DNA of 7,347 nt from Thermoplasmata archaeon (GCA_021828085.1 JAKATE010000095.1:1-7347); one strand, 5' to 3'. Shown: positions 1-5,404, counted from the stretch's first letter. The notes: a model not told the origin generated them from the sequence alone. Program-made: numbers and translations.

Positions 1-10
1 TGGCTGTCAT
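1..10 (-). CDS. Possible start of a further gene, cut by the window edge
   Basis: Reading leftwards, 11 bases after the stop of the SQR-like gene there is an ATG at 10-8 followed by ACA GCC (M-T-A). A GAGGGG run lies about 8 bases upstream and could serve as ribosome binding site. The spacing fits another member of the same operon. Only three codons are visible, so nothing can be said about the product. Confidence 0.3.
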
Positions 11-21
11 GGGAGGACCCC

Positions 22-1170
22 TCAGAACAGGGCGCGGGCGGTCAGGTCCCAGTACGTCCGGTTGTAGATGACCTTGTTCCAGTAGTGCGCGAAAGAGGGG
101 CTGGGGGGGTGCGGCGGATGGAGGTAGTCGAACTTGATGTAGGTCGCCTGGGCGAGCCCGGTCATGATCCAGCAGTAGACCCGGCCTTCGTACCTCGCCG
201 TGGGCGACTCGCCCCGGGCGAGCGCCGCCACGTTCTGCGTGACCACCTCGGCCTCATAGTCGGCGGTGGAGCCGGCCTTGGAGATCGGGATGTTGGTGGC
301 GTCGCCCAGCACGAAGATGTTCTCCTTCCCCTCCGCCCGCAGGGTGAACTTGTCCGTGGGGATCCAGTTGCCCTTGTCCCCCAGACCGGAGGCGGCGACG
401 TAGTCCGAGCCCCGGTGCGGGGGGATGGCGATCAACAGGTCGTAGTTCAGGGTCTCCCCCTCGACCCCCTTGATGGTCTTGGCCGCCGGGTCGATCTTGT
501 CGACGTTGAAGGGGACGTGGACCGAGACGCCCCGCTCCCCCATCAGCCGCTGCATGGGCTGGGCCACGGTGTCGATGCCGAAGACCTTGGGGATGGGATA
601 GGTGTAGTGGATCTCCGTTTTCTCCCGGAGTCCGCGGCTGCGCAGATAATCCTCGAGCATGAAAGTCACCTCCAGGGGCGCCACGGGGCACTTGTAGGGC
701 ATGCCGGCCACCGAGACCACGATGCGGCCCCCCTGGAACGCGTGGAGGGCGGAGCGGAGCTTCAGCGCGTTCTGGAGGTCGTAGAAGCTGTGCGCCCCGT
801 CCGTGAACCCGGGGGTGAGCTCCGGGTGGATCACCGATCCGCTGGCGATGACCAGGATGTCGTAGGGAAGCTCCTTGCCCCCCTTGAGCACGACCTTGTT
901 CCCCGCGGTGTCGACCTTCTCCACCTCGGCCTTGACCAGCTGGATGGCCCGATGGAGCAACTGGCTCTCCTCCCGGCGCGTCTCCTCCGGTCGCATCTTC
1001 TCGAAGACGACCATGAGATAGCCCGGCTGGTAGGCGTGGATCCCTTCCCGGTCCACCAGCTGGACCTGGACCTGCCCGCCCGCCACCTCCGTCTCGAGCG
1101 CCCGGCGAATCCGGTTCGCCACCGTCGTTCCCCCAATCCCGCCCCCCAGGACCACTATGCGTTTCGCCAT
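22..1170 (-). CDS. SQR-like FAD-dependent pyridine nucleotide-disulfide oxidoreductase
   Basis: A 382-aa flavoprotein of the sulfide:quinone oxidoreductase / flavocytochrome c sulfide dehydrogenase type, the usual length for that family. The N-terminus is a Rossmann FAD site (VVLGGGIGG, residues 6-14), and VLGDATNIP (287-295) is the typical second FAD motif. Cys161 lies in YKCPVAPLE, the usual place of an SQR/FCC redox cysteine, and a second cysteine is at 333. I see no cysteine near residue 130, where classical SQRs carry a third. The aromatic C-terminal tail (about 345-382) could help membrane contact, but no transmembrane helix is evident. The start at 1170 is chosen because AAGGTGG lies 9 bases upstream and the FAD motif begins at residue 6; the frame remains open further upstream only by running through tusA. 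It is the last complete gene of the tusA-dsrE block, 17 bases after tusA. Its likely role is oxidising sulfide or a protein persulfide and passing electrons to quinone. The exact substrate is inferred. Confidence 0.85.
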   Translation of the reverse strand: MAKRIVVLGGGIGGTTVANRIRRALETEVAGGQVQVQLVDREGIHAYQPGYLMVVFEKMRPEETRREESQLLHRAIQLVKAEVEKVDTAGNKVVLKGGKELPYDILVIASGSVIHPELTPGFTDGAHSFYDLQNALKLRSALHAFQGGRIVVSVAGMPYKCPVAPLEVTFMLEDYLRSRGLREKTEIHYTYPIPKVFGIDTVAQPMQRLMGERGVSVHVPFNVDKIDPAAKTIKGVEGETLNYDLLIAIPPHRGSDYVAASGLGDKGNWIPTDKFTLRAEGKENIFVLGDATNIPISKAGSTADYEAEVVTQNVAALARGESPTARYEGRVYCWIMTGLAQATYIKFDYLHPPHPPSPSFAHYWNKVIYNRTYWDLTARALF

Positions 1171-1187
1171 TGTTCGTTCCCACCTTG

Positions 1188-1466
1188 CTATTCGTGCACC
1201 TTGCGGATCGTGTACCGGTCGTACCCCTCTTCGGAGGACATGCCGAGCAGCTCGTGGCCGGCCTTCTCGAGCCACATGGGAACGTCCTTGCGAGAGCCCT
1301 CGTCGCTGGAGAGCAGCTCGAACTCGGTGCCCACCGGCTCTTCCTTGATGACGCGGACCAGCTCCATGAGCGGGCCGGGGCACCAACTCCCCCGCGCATC
1401 GACCACGAGCCGCTGCGGAGCCGAGGGGCCGCCCGTCGCCATGTCCGGTGCATCGGAAGCGTTCAT
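1188..1466 (-). CDS. TusA-family sulfurtransferase (second copy)
   Basis: A 92-aa protein with the TusA fold signature. After a short strand (LVVDARGSW) comes Cys29 in the CPxP motif (C29-P-G-P32) at the start of helix 1 (MELVRVIKE), then a strand (TEFELLSSDEG), a second helix (DVPMWLEKAG) and a last strand. TusA proteins carry sulfur as a persulfide on this cysteine and hand it to or from DsrE-family partners in the cytoplasm. The ATG at 1466-1464 overlaps the upstream dsrE stop as ATGA (1463-1466), so the two are probably translationally coupled; there is no strong ribosome binding site. The first 18 or so residues precede the core and may be a flexible tail; ATG at 1442 is an alternative start. 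It differs clearly from the other TusA in this window (2387-2623): CPGP against CPMP, and a longer N-terminus. Confidence 0.85.
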   Translation of the reverse strand: MNASDAPDMATGGPSAPQRLVVDARGSWCPGPLMELVRVIKEEPVGTEFELLSSDEGSRKDVPMWLEKAGHELLGMSSEEGYDRYTIRKVHE

Positions 1467-1900
1467 ATGAAGTATGTCACGCTCGCGTCGCGGGTCCGGT
1501 CGACGAACGTGGCCACCCCCGTGACGCTCTCCACCAACGGGTCGAGATCCTCCTTCTTCAGCCCGAGGAGGTCCACGGACTGCGAGCACGCGTAGATGTG
1601 GAGCTCGCCCAGGGACTTGGCCATCTCCAGGATCCTTCGCCAGGAGGGGGCGTTCTTCGCCTTGAGTGCCTGCTCCAGGCGGGCCCCCTCCTCCCCGTGG
1701 CCGGGAGCCACATGGGTCTCCGAGGCCGTCGGCCGGACGCGGAAGGCCACCAGTCCCCAGTAGCTCGCAAACACGTGCACTTCCATGCCCAAGGCCACGG
1801 CTCCGCTCGCGAGAGTGGCGAACGGGAGGAGCTTGTCGGCCGAGTCCTCGGTCAGGACGATGGCCATCTTCGAGGGGCGGGGAGACGCGTCACTCCCCAC
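1463..1900 (-). CDS. DsrE/DsrF-like sulfur carrier protein (second copy)
   Basis: A 145-aa protein of the DsrE2/DsrE3 group of the DsrE superfamily. It has an Ile/Val-rich first strand (MAIVLTEDS), the GMEVHVFASYWGL segment, the cysteine motif HIYACSQSVDLLGL with Cys105 as the presumed persulfide carrier, and the family-type end ASVTYFI. The middle (about 65-90) is more divergent than in the neighbouring copy. I chose GTG at 1900-1898 because GGAGGGG lies just upstream, the codons are G/C-ending and the gap to the preceding gene is then only 16 bases. ATG at 1867 (134 aa, directly at strand 1) is a real alternative but has no good ribosome binding site. The stop overlaps the tusA start. Such proteins are found beside TusA in sulfur oxidisers and exchange sulfane sulfur with it; that role here is inferred from family and neighbourhood. 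Confidence 0.8.
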   Translation of the reverse strand: MGSDASPRPSKMAIVLTEDSADKLLPFATLASGAVALGMEVHVFASYWGLVAFRVRPTASETHVAPGHGEEGARLEQALKAKNAPSWRRILEMAKSLGELHIYACSQSVDLLGLKKEDLDPLVESVTGVATFVDRTRDASVTYFI

Positions 1901-1916
1901 GGCCCCTCCGAGCCCT

Positions 1917-2372
1917 TCAGATGAACAGAGTGAGCGCGTCCGGGCGCGCCGCGAACTCGAGGTACGTGCTCGCACCGATGACGTCGTCCACCTCGTTCAC
2001 CAGGTTCGCCTTCGTGAGCCCGAAGGCATCCATGGTGGGGGAGCAGGCGTGGATGTGGACGCCGGCCTCCTTGGCCTGGTGCATGAACTGCTCCACCGAG
2101 GGGAACTTCTTCTCCAGAGCGCCGCGGATCTCCGGCGGGAAGACGTCCATCGCCTTCTTCCGACCCTCCGGGGTGAGCAGCTGCATTCCCCAGAAAGTGA
2201 AGTAGACATGGGCCTCCATCCCCAGGGCCCGAGCCGTCGTCGCCAGGATGAGCGCAGGGTAGGCCATATCGGCCCCACCCTTCGAGAGGACAAGGAAGAG
2301 GGACTTCTTCCCCTCCTGCCGTGCATGATCGATCGCCGAGGTCGCCTTCGTGGTCGCCGCGTCTGCTGTCAT
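1917..2372 (-). CDS. DsrE/DsrF-like sulfur carrier protein (first copy)
   Basis: A 151-aa protein of the DsrE2/DsrE3 group. After about 20 polar residues comes strand 1 (KKSLFLVLSKGG), a helix (AYPALILATTARALG), GMEAHVYFTFWG (residues 51-62), then VHIHACSPTMDAFGL with Cys110 as the likely sulfur-carrying cysteine, and the C-terminal STYLEFAARPDALTLFI typical of the family. No transmembrane helix is evident. The start is well supported: AAAGGAG sits 5-6 bases before the ATG. It lies 14 bases after the tusA stop and 16 bases before the next DsrE-type gene. The two DsrE-type neighbours share layout and cysteine position (HACSPTMD against YACSQSVD), so they look like diverged duplicates that may form a hetero-oligomer. 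Expected role: persulfide exchange with the adjacent TusA proteins. Confidence 0.88.
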   Translation of the reverse strand: MTADAATTKATSAIDHARQEGKKSLFLVLSKGGADMAYPALILATTARALGMEAHVYFTFWGMQLLTPEGRKKAMDVFPPEIRGALEKKFPSVEQFMHQAKEAGVHIHACSPTMDAFGLTKANLVNEVDDVIGASTYLEFAARPDALTLFI

Positions 2373-2386
2373 TTCTTCTCCTTTCC

Positions 2387-2623
2387 TTACCGATGCACCA
2401 GGACAAAGCGGAAGGTCCCGTCCGATTCCGAGTTCTCTCGGAGCGGATGTCCGGTCCGCTTCGAGAACGCCACGAAGTCCGAGGGGGCGGCCGGATCGTC
2501 CGCCAGAATCTCCAGCGACTCGCCCGGACTCAGCTTCTCGATCATTTGGCTCGCCTTGAGGATCGGCATGGGGCAGAAGAGCCCCCGGGCATCCAGACGC
2601 GCCTTCACCTCGGTAGCGGACAC
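2387..2623 (-). CDS. TusA-family sulfurtransferase (first copy)
   Basis: A 78-aa protein, the usual TusA size. The active-site stretch DARGLFCPMPILK places Cys17 in the CPxP motif at the start of helix 1; ESLEILADDPAAPSDF and AFSKRTGHPL follow as strand 2 and helix 2, ending in FRFVLVHR. It should carry sulfane sulfur on Cys17 and pass it to DsrE-family partners. The start is GTG at 2623-2621, with AAGG about 10 bases upstream; no in-frame ATG gives a complete TusA core. It is the first gene after a 125-bp intergenic stretch that contains a probable promoter, so it likely opens the block tusA-dsrE-dsrE-tusA-sqr. Confidence 0.88.
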   Translation of the reverse strand: MSATEVKARLDARGLFCPMPILKASQMIEKLSPGESLEILADDPAAPSDFVAFSKRTGHPLRENSESDGTFRFVLVHR

Positions 2624-2748
2624 CGTGAGAAACCTTGTCGCGGGGGAGCCCGCCCCGCTATATGAACTTTACAATTGTCCACTCTGCGAGCGCGGATACC
2701 GAACCTTCCCCTATCCGGTGCCTCCGCACGTTCCGGGCCCCTCGCCGG
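2624..2748. other. Intergenic region with probable promoter of the tusA block
   Basis: A 125-bp gap in an otherwise overlapping minus-strand cluster. Its tusA-proximal half contains an AT-rich island (about 2658-2681), described separately, which stands out from the surrounding G+C. The half next to the 132-aa gene holds only a short GTGC/GCAC hairpin on the minus strand without a T run, so I do not call a terminator; transcription from the upstream block may read through. Confidence 0.6.
2658..2681 (-). promoter_or_regulatory. Probable promoter/operator with the TGGACAATTGT element
   Basis: On the minus strand this reads TGGACAATTGT (2681-2671), AAAG, TTCATA (2666-2661), TAG. The core ACAATTGT is a perfect 8-base palindrome. 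The same ordered elements occur upstream of aprB at 6031-6057, with wider spacing. The site lies about 35-58 bases before the tusA start codon. TTCATA/CATATAG could be a -10 or TATA-like box and the palindrome a regulator site; which part is polymerase contact and which is operator cannot be decided by eye. Confidence 0.5.
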
Positions 2749-3147
2749 TCAGCCCGAGGGGGTCGGAACGCGATCCGACGCCACCCGGAAGTCGCGGCGT
2801 TCGAGGATCGAGGCCTTCGGAAGCGTGAGGACGTTGCGGAACGCGGGGAACAGGTCGACCCCGTAGCGCCCCACCAGCGGCTGGTTCTCCTCGGAGAACG
2901 CGATCTCCCCCAGGGCGAGGAACTCGTCGTCCTCGCGGAGCAGGACCCCGGCCGCGTGGAAGACCGGTCCGGCGAGCTTTCCCGGCCGGTCCGGGAACTC
3001 GAGTGGATTGGGGTCGCGATAGCGAACGTAGACCACCTGGACCTCCACCGGCCGCCCCTCCTTGCCCGGTCCCGGAGCACTTCCCCGGCCCCCGGAGTGC
3101 ATGGGGAGCGGGACGAACGGGACCGGCCCAGGTTCCTCCCCGCTCAT
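2749..3147 (-). CDS. Conserved-looking hypothetical protein, 132 aa
   Basis: I do not recognise this family. The first 34 residues are Pro/Gly-rich and probably unstructured. From residue 35 the protein is well formed: VEVQVVYVRYRDPNP (strands), a stretch ending AAGVLLREDDEFLALGEIAF, then RYGVDLFPAFRNVLTLPK and a charged ERRDFRV strand. The hydrophobic/charged alternation suggests a small all-beta or alpha/beta cytoplasmic domain. It has no cysteine, signal peptide or membrane segment, so it is unlikely to carry sulfur itself. It starts with ATG at 3147-3145, overlapping the dsrH-like stop as ATGA (3144-3147), with a GAGGGTGG run upstream. The coupling to the DsrEFH-like genes argues that it works with them, for example as an accessory or partner-binding protein; that is inference. 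Confidence 0.72.
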   Translation of the reverse strand: MSGEEPGPVPFVPLPMHSGGRGSAPGPGKEGRPVEVQVVYVRYRDPNPLEFPDRPGKLAGPVFHAAGVLLREDDEFLALGEIAFSEENQPLVGRYGVDLFPAFRNVLTLPKASILERRDFRVASDRVPTPSG

Positions 3148-3503
3148 GGCAACGTCACCACCCTCTCCGAGGACATGAGGGCGAGGGCGAGCTCCTCCTT
3201 CGTGACGACGCGGGGGGCGCGGCCCGGGTCCGGGTGAACTCCCCGGCCCCGTGCATCCTCCTCCAGCAGCCAGCAGGGTCGAGGGGGGGAAGACCCGTCG
3301 ATCGGATCCTCCACCTCGAGGCTTGCCTCTCCGAGAAGGACCTCGACGAGCTCGATCCCCTCCCGGCGCACTCGCCGCTCCAAGGCGTCGAGGATGGCGC
3401 GCGAGGCCTTTTCGGATCGCTGGGACCGGACGAGGAGCCAGCGCCGATGGGTGGGAGCGGCGTCCGTCAGAACGGCACCACCTTCTTGGCGCGATAGATC
3501 CAC
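3144..3503 (-). CDS. dsrH: DsrH/TusB-like protein
   Basis: A 119-aa protein read as a divergent DsrH/TusB. The best match is the second half: CWLLEEDARGRGV (77-89) resembles the TusB/DsrH pattern of a strand followed by EDxxARG, and VTKEELALALMSSERVVTLP resembles the family's end, though the usual final Trp is missing. The opening RRWLLVRSQRS could match the first strand of DsrH. The conserved N-terminal cysteine of DsrH (Cys20 in Allochromatium, from memory) is absent; the only cysteine is Cys77. Position supports the call, directly after DsrE- and DsrF-like genes. The start is uncertain. GTG at 3503 has GAGGGGG 7 bases upstream but overlaps dsrF by 37 bases; a CTG at 3470-3468 overlaps the dsrF stop as CTGA and has AAGGTGG before it. 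The long upstream frame to 3806 is a shadow of dsrF. Confidence 0.6.
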   Translation of the reverse strand: MDLSRQEGGAVLTDAAPTHRRWLLVRSQRSEKASRAILDALERRVRREGIELVEVLLGEASLEVEDPIDGSSPPRPCWLLEEDARGRGVHPDPGRAPRVVTKEELALALMSSERVVTLP

Positions 3504-3835
3504 TCGGCGGCCCCCTCGTCGTCCACGATCTCCAGGGGGAGCTCGGGGAGAAGAGACCCCCGGGACCATCTCCGGAGGGTCAGGGAGGGGCCGTGCACGA
3601 GCACCGGGGCCTCCGGGGTGACGATCCCCGCGAGCAGGCGGTCCATCGGAGGGCCATAGAGATAGGGCTCCGGGCCGCGGACCAGGGCCCGAACCCCCTC
3701 CCCGACGAAGAGCATCCGGATCGGGGAGCCGAGCGCTGTGGCCATCGCGCTGAGCCGGAGGGCTTCCGAGAGGTGGACCGTCGAGTGGGGAGGGTGGCTC
3801 ATCCACAGGAGGTAGAACGGGGCCCCTTCGCTCAA
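3467..3835 (-). CDS. dsrF: DsrF/TusC-like protein
   Basis: A 122-aa protein of the DsrE/DsrF/TusCD fold. Strand 1 (FYLLWMSHPPHST) is followed by a helix (LSEALRLSAMATALG), strand 2 with MLFVGEGVRALVRG (residues 41-54; compare the FIADGV segment of TusC), then VLVHGPSLTLRRW and a C-terminal EIVDDEGAAEWIYRAKKVVPF. It contains no cysteine, consistent with DsrF/TusC being the non-catalytic member of the complex. The start is TTG at 3835-3833, overlapping the dsrE stop as TTGA (3832-3835), with GGGGGAG immediately before it. An internal ATG at 3802 would remove strand 1 and has no ribosome binding site. The frame is open up to 4318, but that upstream part is antisense or out of frame to dsrE. It probably forms a DsrEFH-type hetero-oligomer with its two neighbours. 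Confidence 0.7.
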   Translation of the reverse strand: MSEGAPFYLLWMSHPPHSTVHLSEALRLSAMATALGSPIRMLFVGEGVRALVRGPEPYLYGPPMDRLLAGIVTPEAPVLVHGPSLTLRRWSRGSLLPELPLEIVDDEGAAEWIYRAKKVVPF

Positions 3836-4188
3836 GGCTCCCCCGTGAAGGCCAAGAACGGCTCGCAGCCTTCCATCAGCTCCACCAGGTCCTCCAGGGT
3901 GCCGTTGCGGGCATGCGGAAGGAGGTCCCCGTCCCCCAGCCCTCGGAAGCGCGCGCAGGTCGAGCAGTTGATCAGTTCGACGGCCGGGGGGAGCTTCGCC
4001 AGTCGGTGCACCACCGTCTCCTCGGGGGCGGAGAGGAGCGCTCGACTGGTGGCGTAGACCGCATCGGCGAGGAAGAAGAGCGAGACCCTGTGTCCGAGCC
4101 GCGAGGTGGCCTCGGCCAGTCCCACGGCGGTCTCCACCGAGCGGTGCTGCACGGGAGAGGAGAAGAGGAGGAGACCCAGGTGCCCCAT
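3832..4188 (-). CDS. dsrE: DsrE/TusD-like sulfurtransferase subunit
   Basis: A 118-aa protein with the DsrE/TusD plan: strand 1 (MGHLGLLLFSSP), helix (ETAVGLAEATSRLGH), strand 2 VSLFFLADAVYATSRALLS (35-53, like the FFxxDGV segment of TusD), then ELINCSTCARFRGL (71-84) and the tail LEDLVELMEGCEPFLAF. Cys75 lines up with the sulfur-binding cysteine of DsrE/TusD, and Arg82-Gly83 with the RRG that follows it. A second cysteine makes a CxxC pair (75, 78), which I do not expect in ordinary DsrE. Known DsrEFH/TusBCD complexes accept sulfur on this cysteine and exchange it with TusA and DsrC. ATG at 4188-4186 overlaps the preceding stop (TGATG, 4186-4190), with AGGA upstream. Much of the frame beyond 4188 is a shadow of the ATPase and the 80-aa gene. 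Confidence 0.78.
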   Translation of the reverse strand: MGHLGLLLFSSPVQHRSVETAVGLAEATSRLGHRVSLFFLADAVYATSRALLSAPEETVVHRLAKLPPAVELINCSTCARFRGLGDGDLLPHARNGTLEDLVELMEGCEPFLAFTGEP

Positions 4189-4430
4189 CAGCGTCCTGGT
4201 CCGGTCGGGACCGTCCGCCAGCCCGAACGGGTGCAAACGTAGGTGATGTCCTGTACCCGGACGAGGGCACCGAGATCGACGGCGCTCTCGTAGAAGAGCC
4301 GGTTGAGGAGAGCGACATGCGCGGGCTCGACCGCGGCCGGGGCCGACTCGAGGCTCTCGGCCTCGAAAGGATCGCCGATCCGCCGGAGGATGCGGAAGAC
4401 CGGGGGAGGGGCGATCGAGGGCTCGACCAT
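4188..4430 (-). CDS. Small hypothetical protein, 80 aa
   Basis: I do not recognise this family. The protein opens with MVEPSIAPPPVFRILRRIGD, has an acidic middle (FEAESLESAPAAVEPAH), a helix-like segment (VALLNRLFYESAVDLGALV) and a C-terminal strand DITYVCTRSGWRTV with one cysteine (Cys66). It has no signal peptide or membrane helix. I accept it as a gene because both ends fit the operon exactly: its ATG overlaps the ATPase stop as TGATG (4428-4432), its TGA overlaps the dsrE-like ATG as TGATG (4186-4190), and GGAAGAG lies about 9 bases before the start. Being locked between a Mrp-type ATPase and DsrEFH-like genes, it may be an adaptor or a substrate of one of them; this is inference. Confidence 0.65.
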   Translation of the reverse strand: MVEPSIAPPPVFRILRRIGDPFEAESLESAPAAVEPAHVALLNRLFYESAVDLGALVRVQDITYVCTRSGWRTVPTGPGR

Positions 4431-5404
4431 CAGCGCTCGCTCTTCCGGCTCCCGGGGAGAGGGGCCGGGCCCGGCCGGTCCCGGGCGTTGCGTAGGCGAT
4501 CGAGGAGGAGGCGCACCCTCCCGGCGAGGACGGAGAGCTCGGGCGATGCGAGCTCCTCCACGCGTCCTGCGTCGGCGAGCGCCGGCAGTCCCGGGAAGAT
4601 CGGGAGGCTGCCAAGGTAGGGGATCCCCATGCGTTGGGCGAACTCGGGACCCCGGGAGGGCCCGAAGAGCTCGACCCGGTCCCCGTGGGGACAGGTGAGG
4701 TAGGCCATGTTCTCCAGGAGGCCCAGGATCGGGGCCTGGAAGGTCTTCGCCATGGCCGAGGCCTTGGCGACCACCTCGGCGGAGAGCTCGGTGGGGGCGG
4801 TCACCAGGACCACCCCATCCGGTTCGAGCGACTGGAAGACCGTCAGCGGTGCGTCGCTCGTTCCCGGAGGAAGGTCCACCAGGAGGTAGTCGAGCTCGGG
4901 CCAGTCGGTGTCCTTGAAGAGGCCCCGGATGGCGCTGTTGACCATCGGACCTCGCCAGATGAGCGGGATCTGGGTCGCGGCGGTGACGGAGGCCATAGAC
5001 ATCAGGTAGACGCCCCCGGGACTCCGCAACGGGACGATCTGGCGCCCGTCCTCCGTCAGGCGAGGGACCTCCCGGACGCCCAGGATGCGGGCCATGGAGG
5101 GCCCGGTGATGTCAGCGTCGAGGACCCCCACCCGGGATCCCGCGCGCCGGAACTCGGAGGCGAGCATGGCCGTGACGAAGGACTTGCCCACTCCTCCCTT
5201 TCCGGAGAGGACGGCCAGCACCGAACGGATGCGTGGGCGCTCCAGCCTCCCGATCGCGGTATTGGAGGGCCCGGGGCTTCCCGGCGTCGCCGCCCGGCCC
5301 CACATGGGGAGGGACGGGCCCCTCTCGGCCTCGGGAGAAGGCGCCATGATGGCGCCGGTACGTCCGAACCCTCCAAGGAGCTTGCGTCGCGTCCGGTTCG
5401 CCAT
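4430..5404 (-). CDS. Mrp/ApbC/NBP35-family P-loop ATPase
   Basis: A 324-aa protein. About 58 Pro/Gly/Arg-rich residues precede the ATPase domain, which has the deviant Walker A SGKGGVGKS (67-75), the switch I region DADITGPSMARILG (96-109), IWRGPMVNSAIRGLF (149-163) and Walker B/switch II DLPPGTSDAPL (177-187). These are diagnostic of the Mrp/NBP35 Fe-S cluster carrier family in the MinD/SIMIBI class. The family normally carries a CxxC that binds a bridging [4Fe-4S] cluster between two monomers; here the site reads TCPHGDR, so only Cys238 remains, and it is the sole cysteine in the protein. The fused N-terminal domain of many Mrp proteins is absent. The start at ATG 5404 (GGAG 10 bases upstream) is chosen over ATG 5347, which has no ribosome binding site. 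The open frame up to 6037 runs antisense through the plus-strand genes and is not real. First gene of the leftward operon; a role in Fe-S delivery or sulfur-carrier maturation is plausible. Confidence 0.85.
   Translation of the reverse strand: MANRTRRKLLGGFGRTGAIMAPSPEAERGPSLPMWGRAATPGSPGPSNTAIGRLERPRIRSVLAVLSGKGGVGKSFVTAMLASEFRRAGSRVGVLDADITGPSMARILGVREVPRLTEDGRQIVPLRSPGGVYLMSMASVTAATQIPLIWRGPMVNSAIRGLFKDTDWPELDYLLVDLPPGTSDAPLTVFQSLEPDGVVLVTAPTELSAEVVAKASAMAKTFQAPILGLLENMAYLTCPHGDRVELFGPSRGPEFAQRMGIPYLGSLPIFPGLPALADAGRVEELASPELSVLAGRVRLLLDRLRNARDRPGPAPLPGSRKSER

Noticed and set aside
1171..1386. N-terminal extension of the SQR-like protein
   Set aside because: It runs out of frame through tusA, is Arg-rich, and the FAD motif with a ribosome binding site begins at 1170.
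254..1453. Minus-strand 399-aa open frame
   Set aside because: Out-of-frame shadow over the SQR-like and tusA genes; Gly/Pro/Arg-rich with no recognisable domain.
85..1470. Plus-strand 461-aa open frame
   Set aside because: Antisense to the SQR-like and TusA genes; low-complexity Arg/Gly/Val/Leu composition and no motif. A by-product of high G+C.
2721..2740. Possible terminator hairpin after the 132-aa gene
   Set aside because: Only a 4-bp GTGC/GCAC stem with a bulged extension and no T run on the minus strand.
1785..2828. Plus-strand 347-aa open frame
   Set aside because: Antisense to two DsrE-family genes and tusA, crosses their intergenic promoter, and shows no domain.
3251..4057. Plus-strand 268-aa open frame
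   Set aside because: Antisense to the DsrE/F/H-like genes, which have family motifs and coupled junctions.
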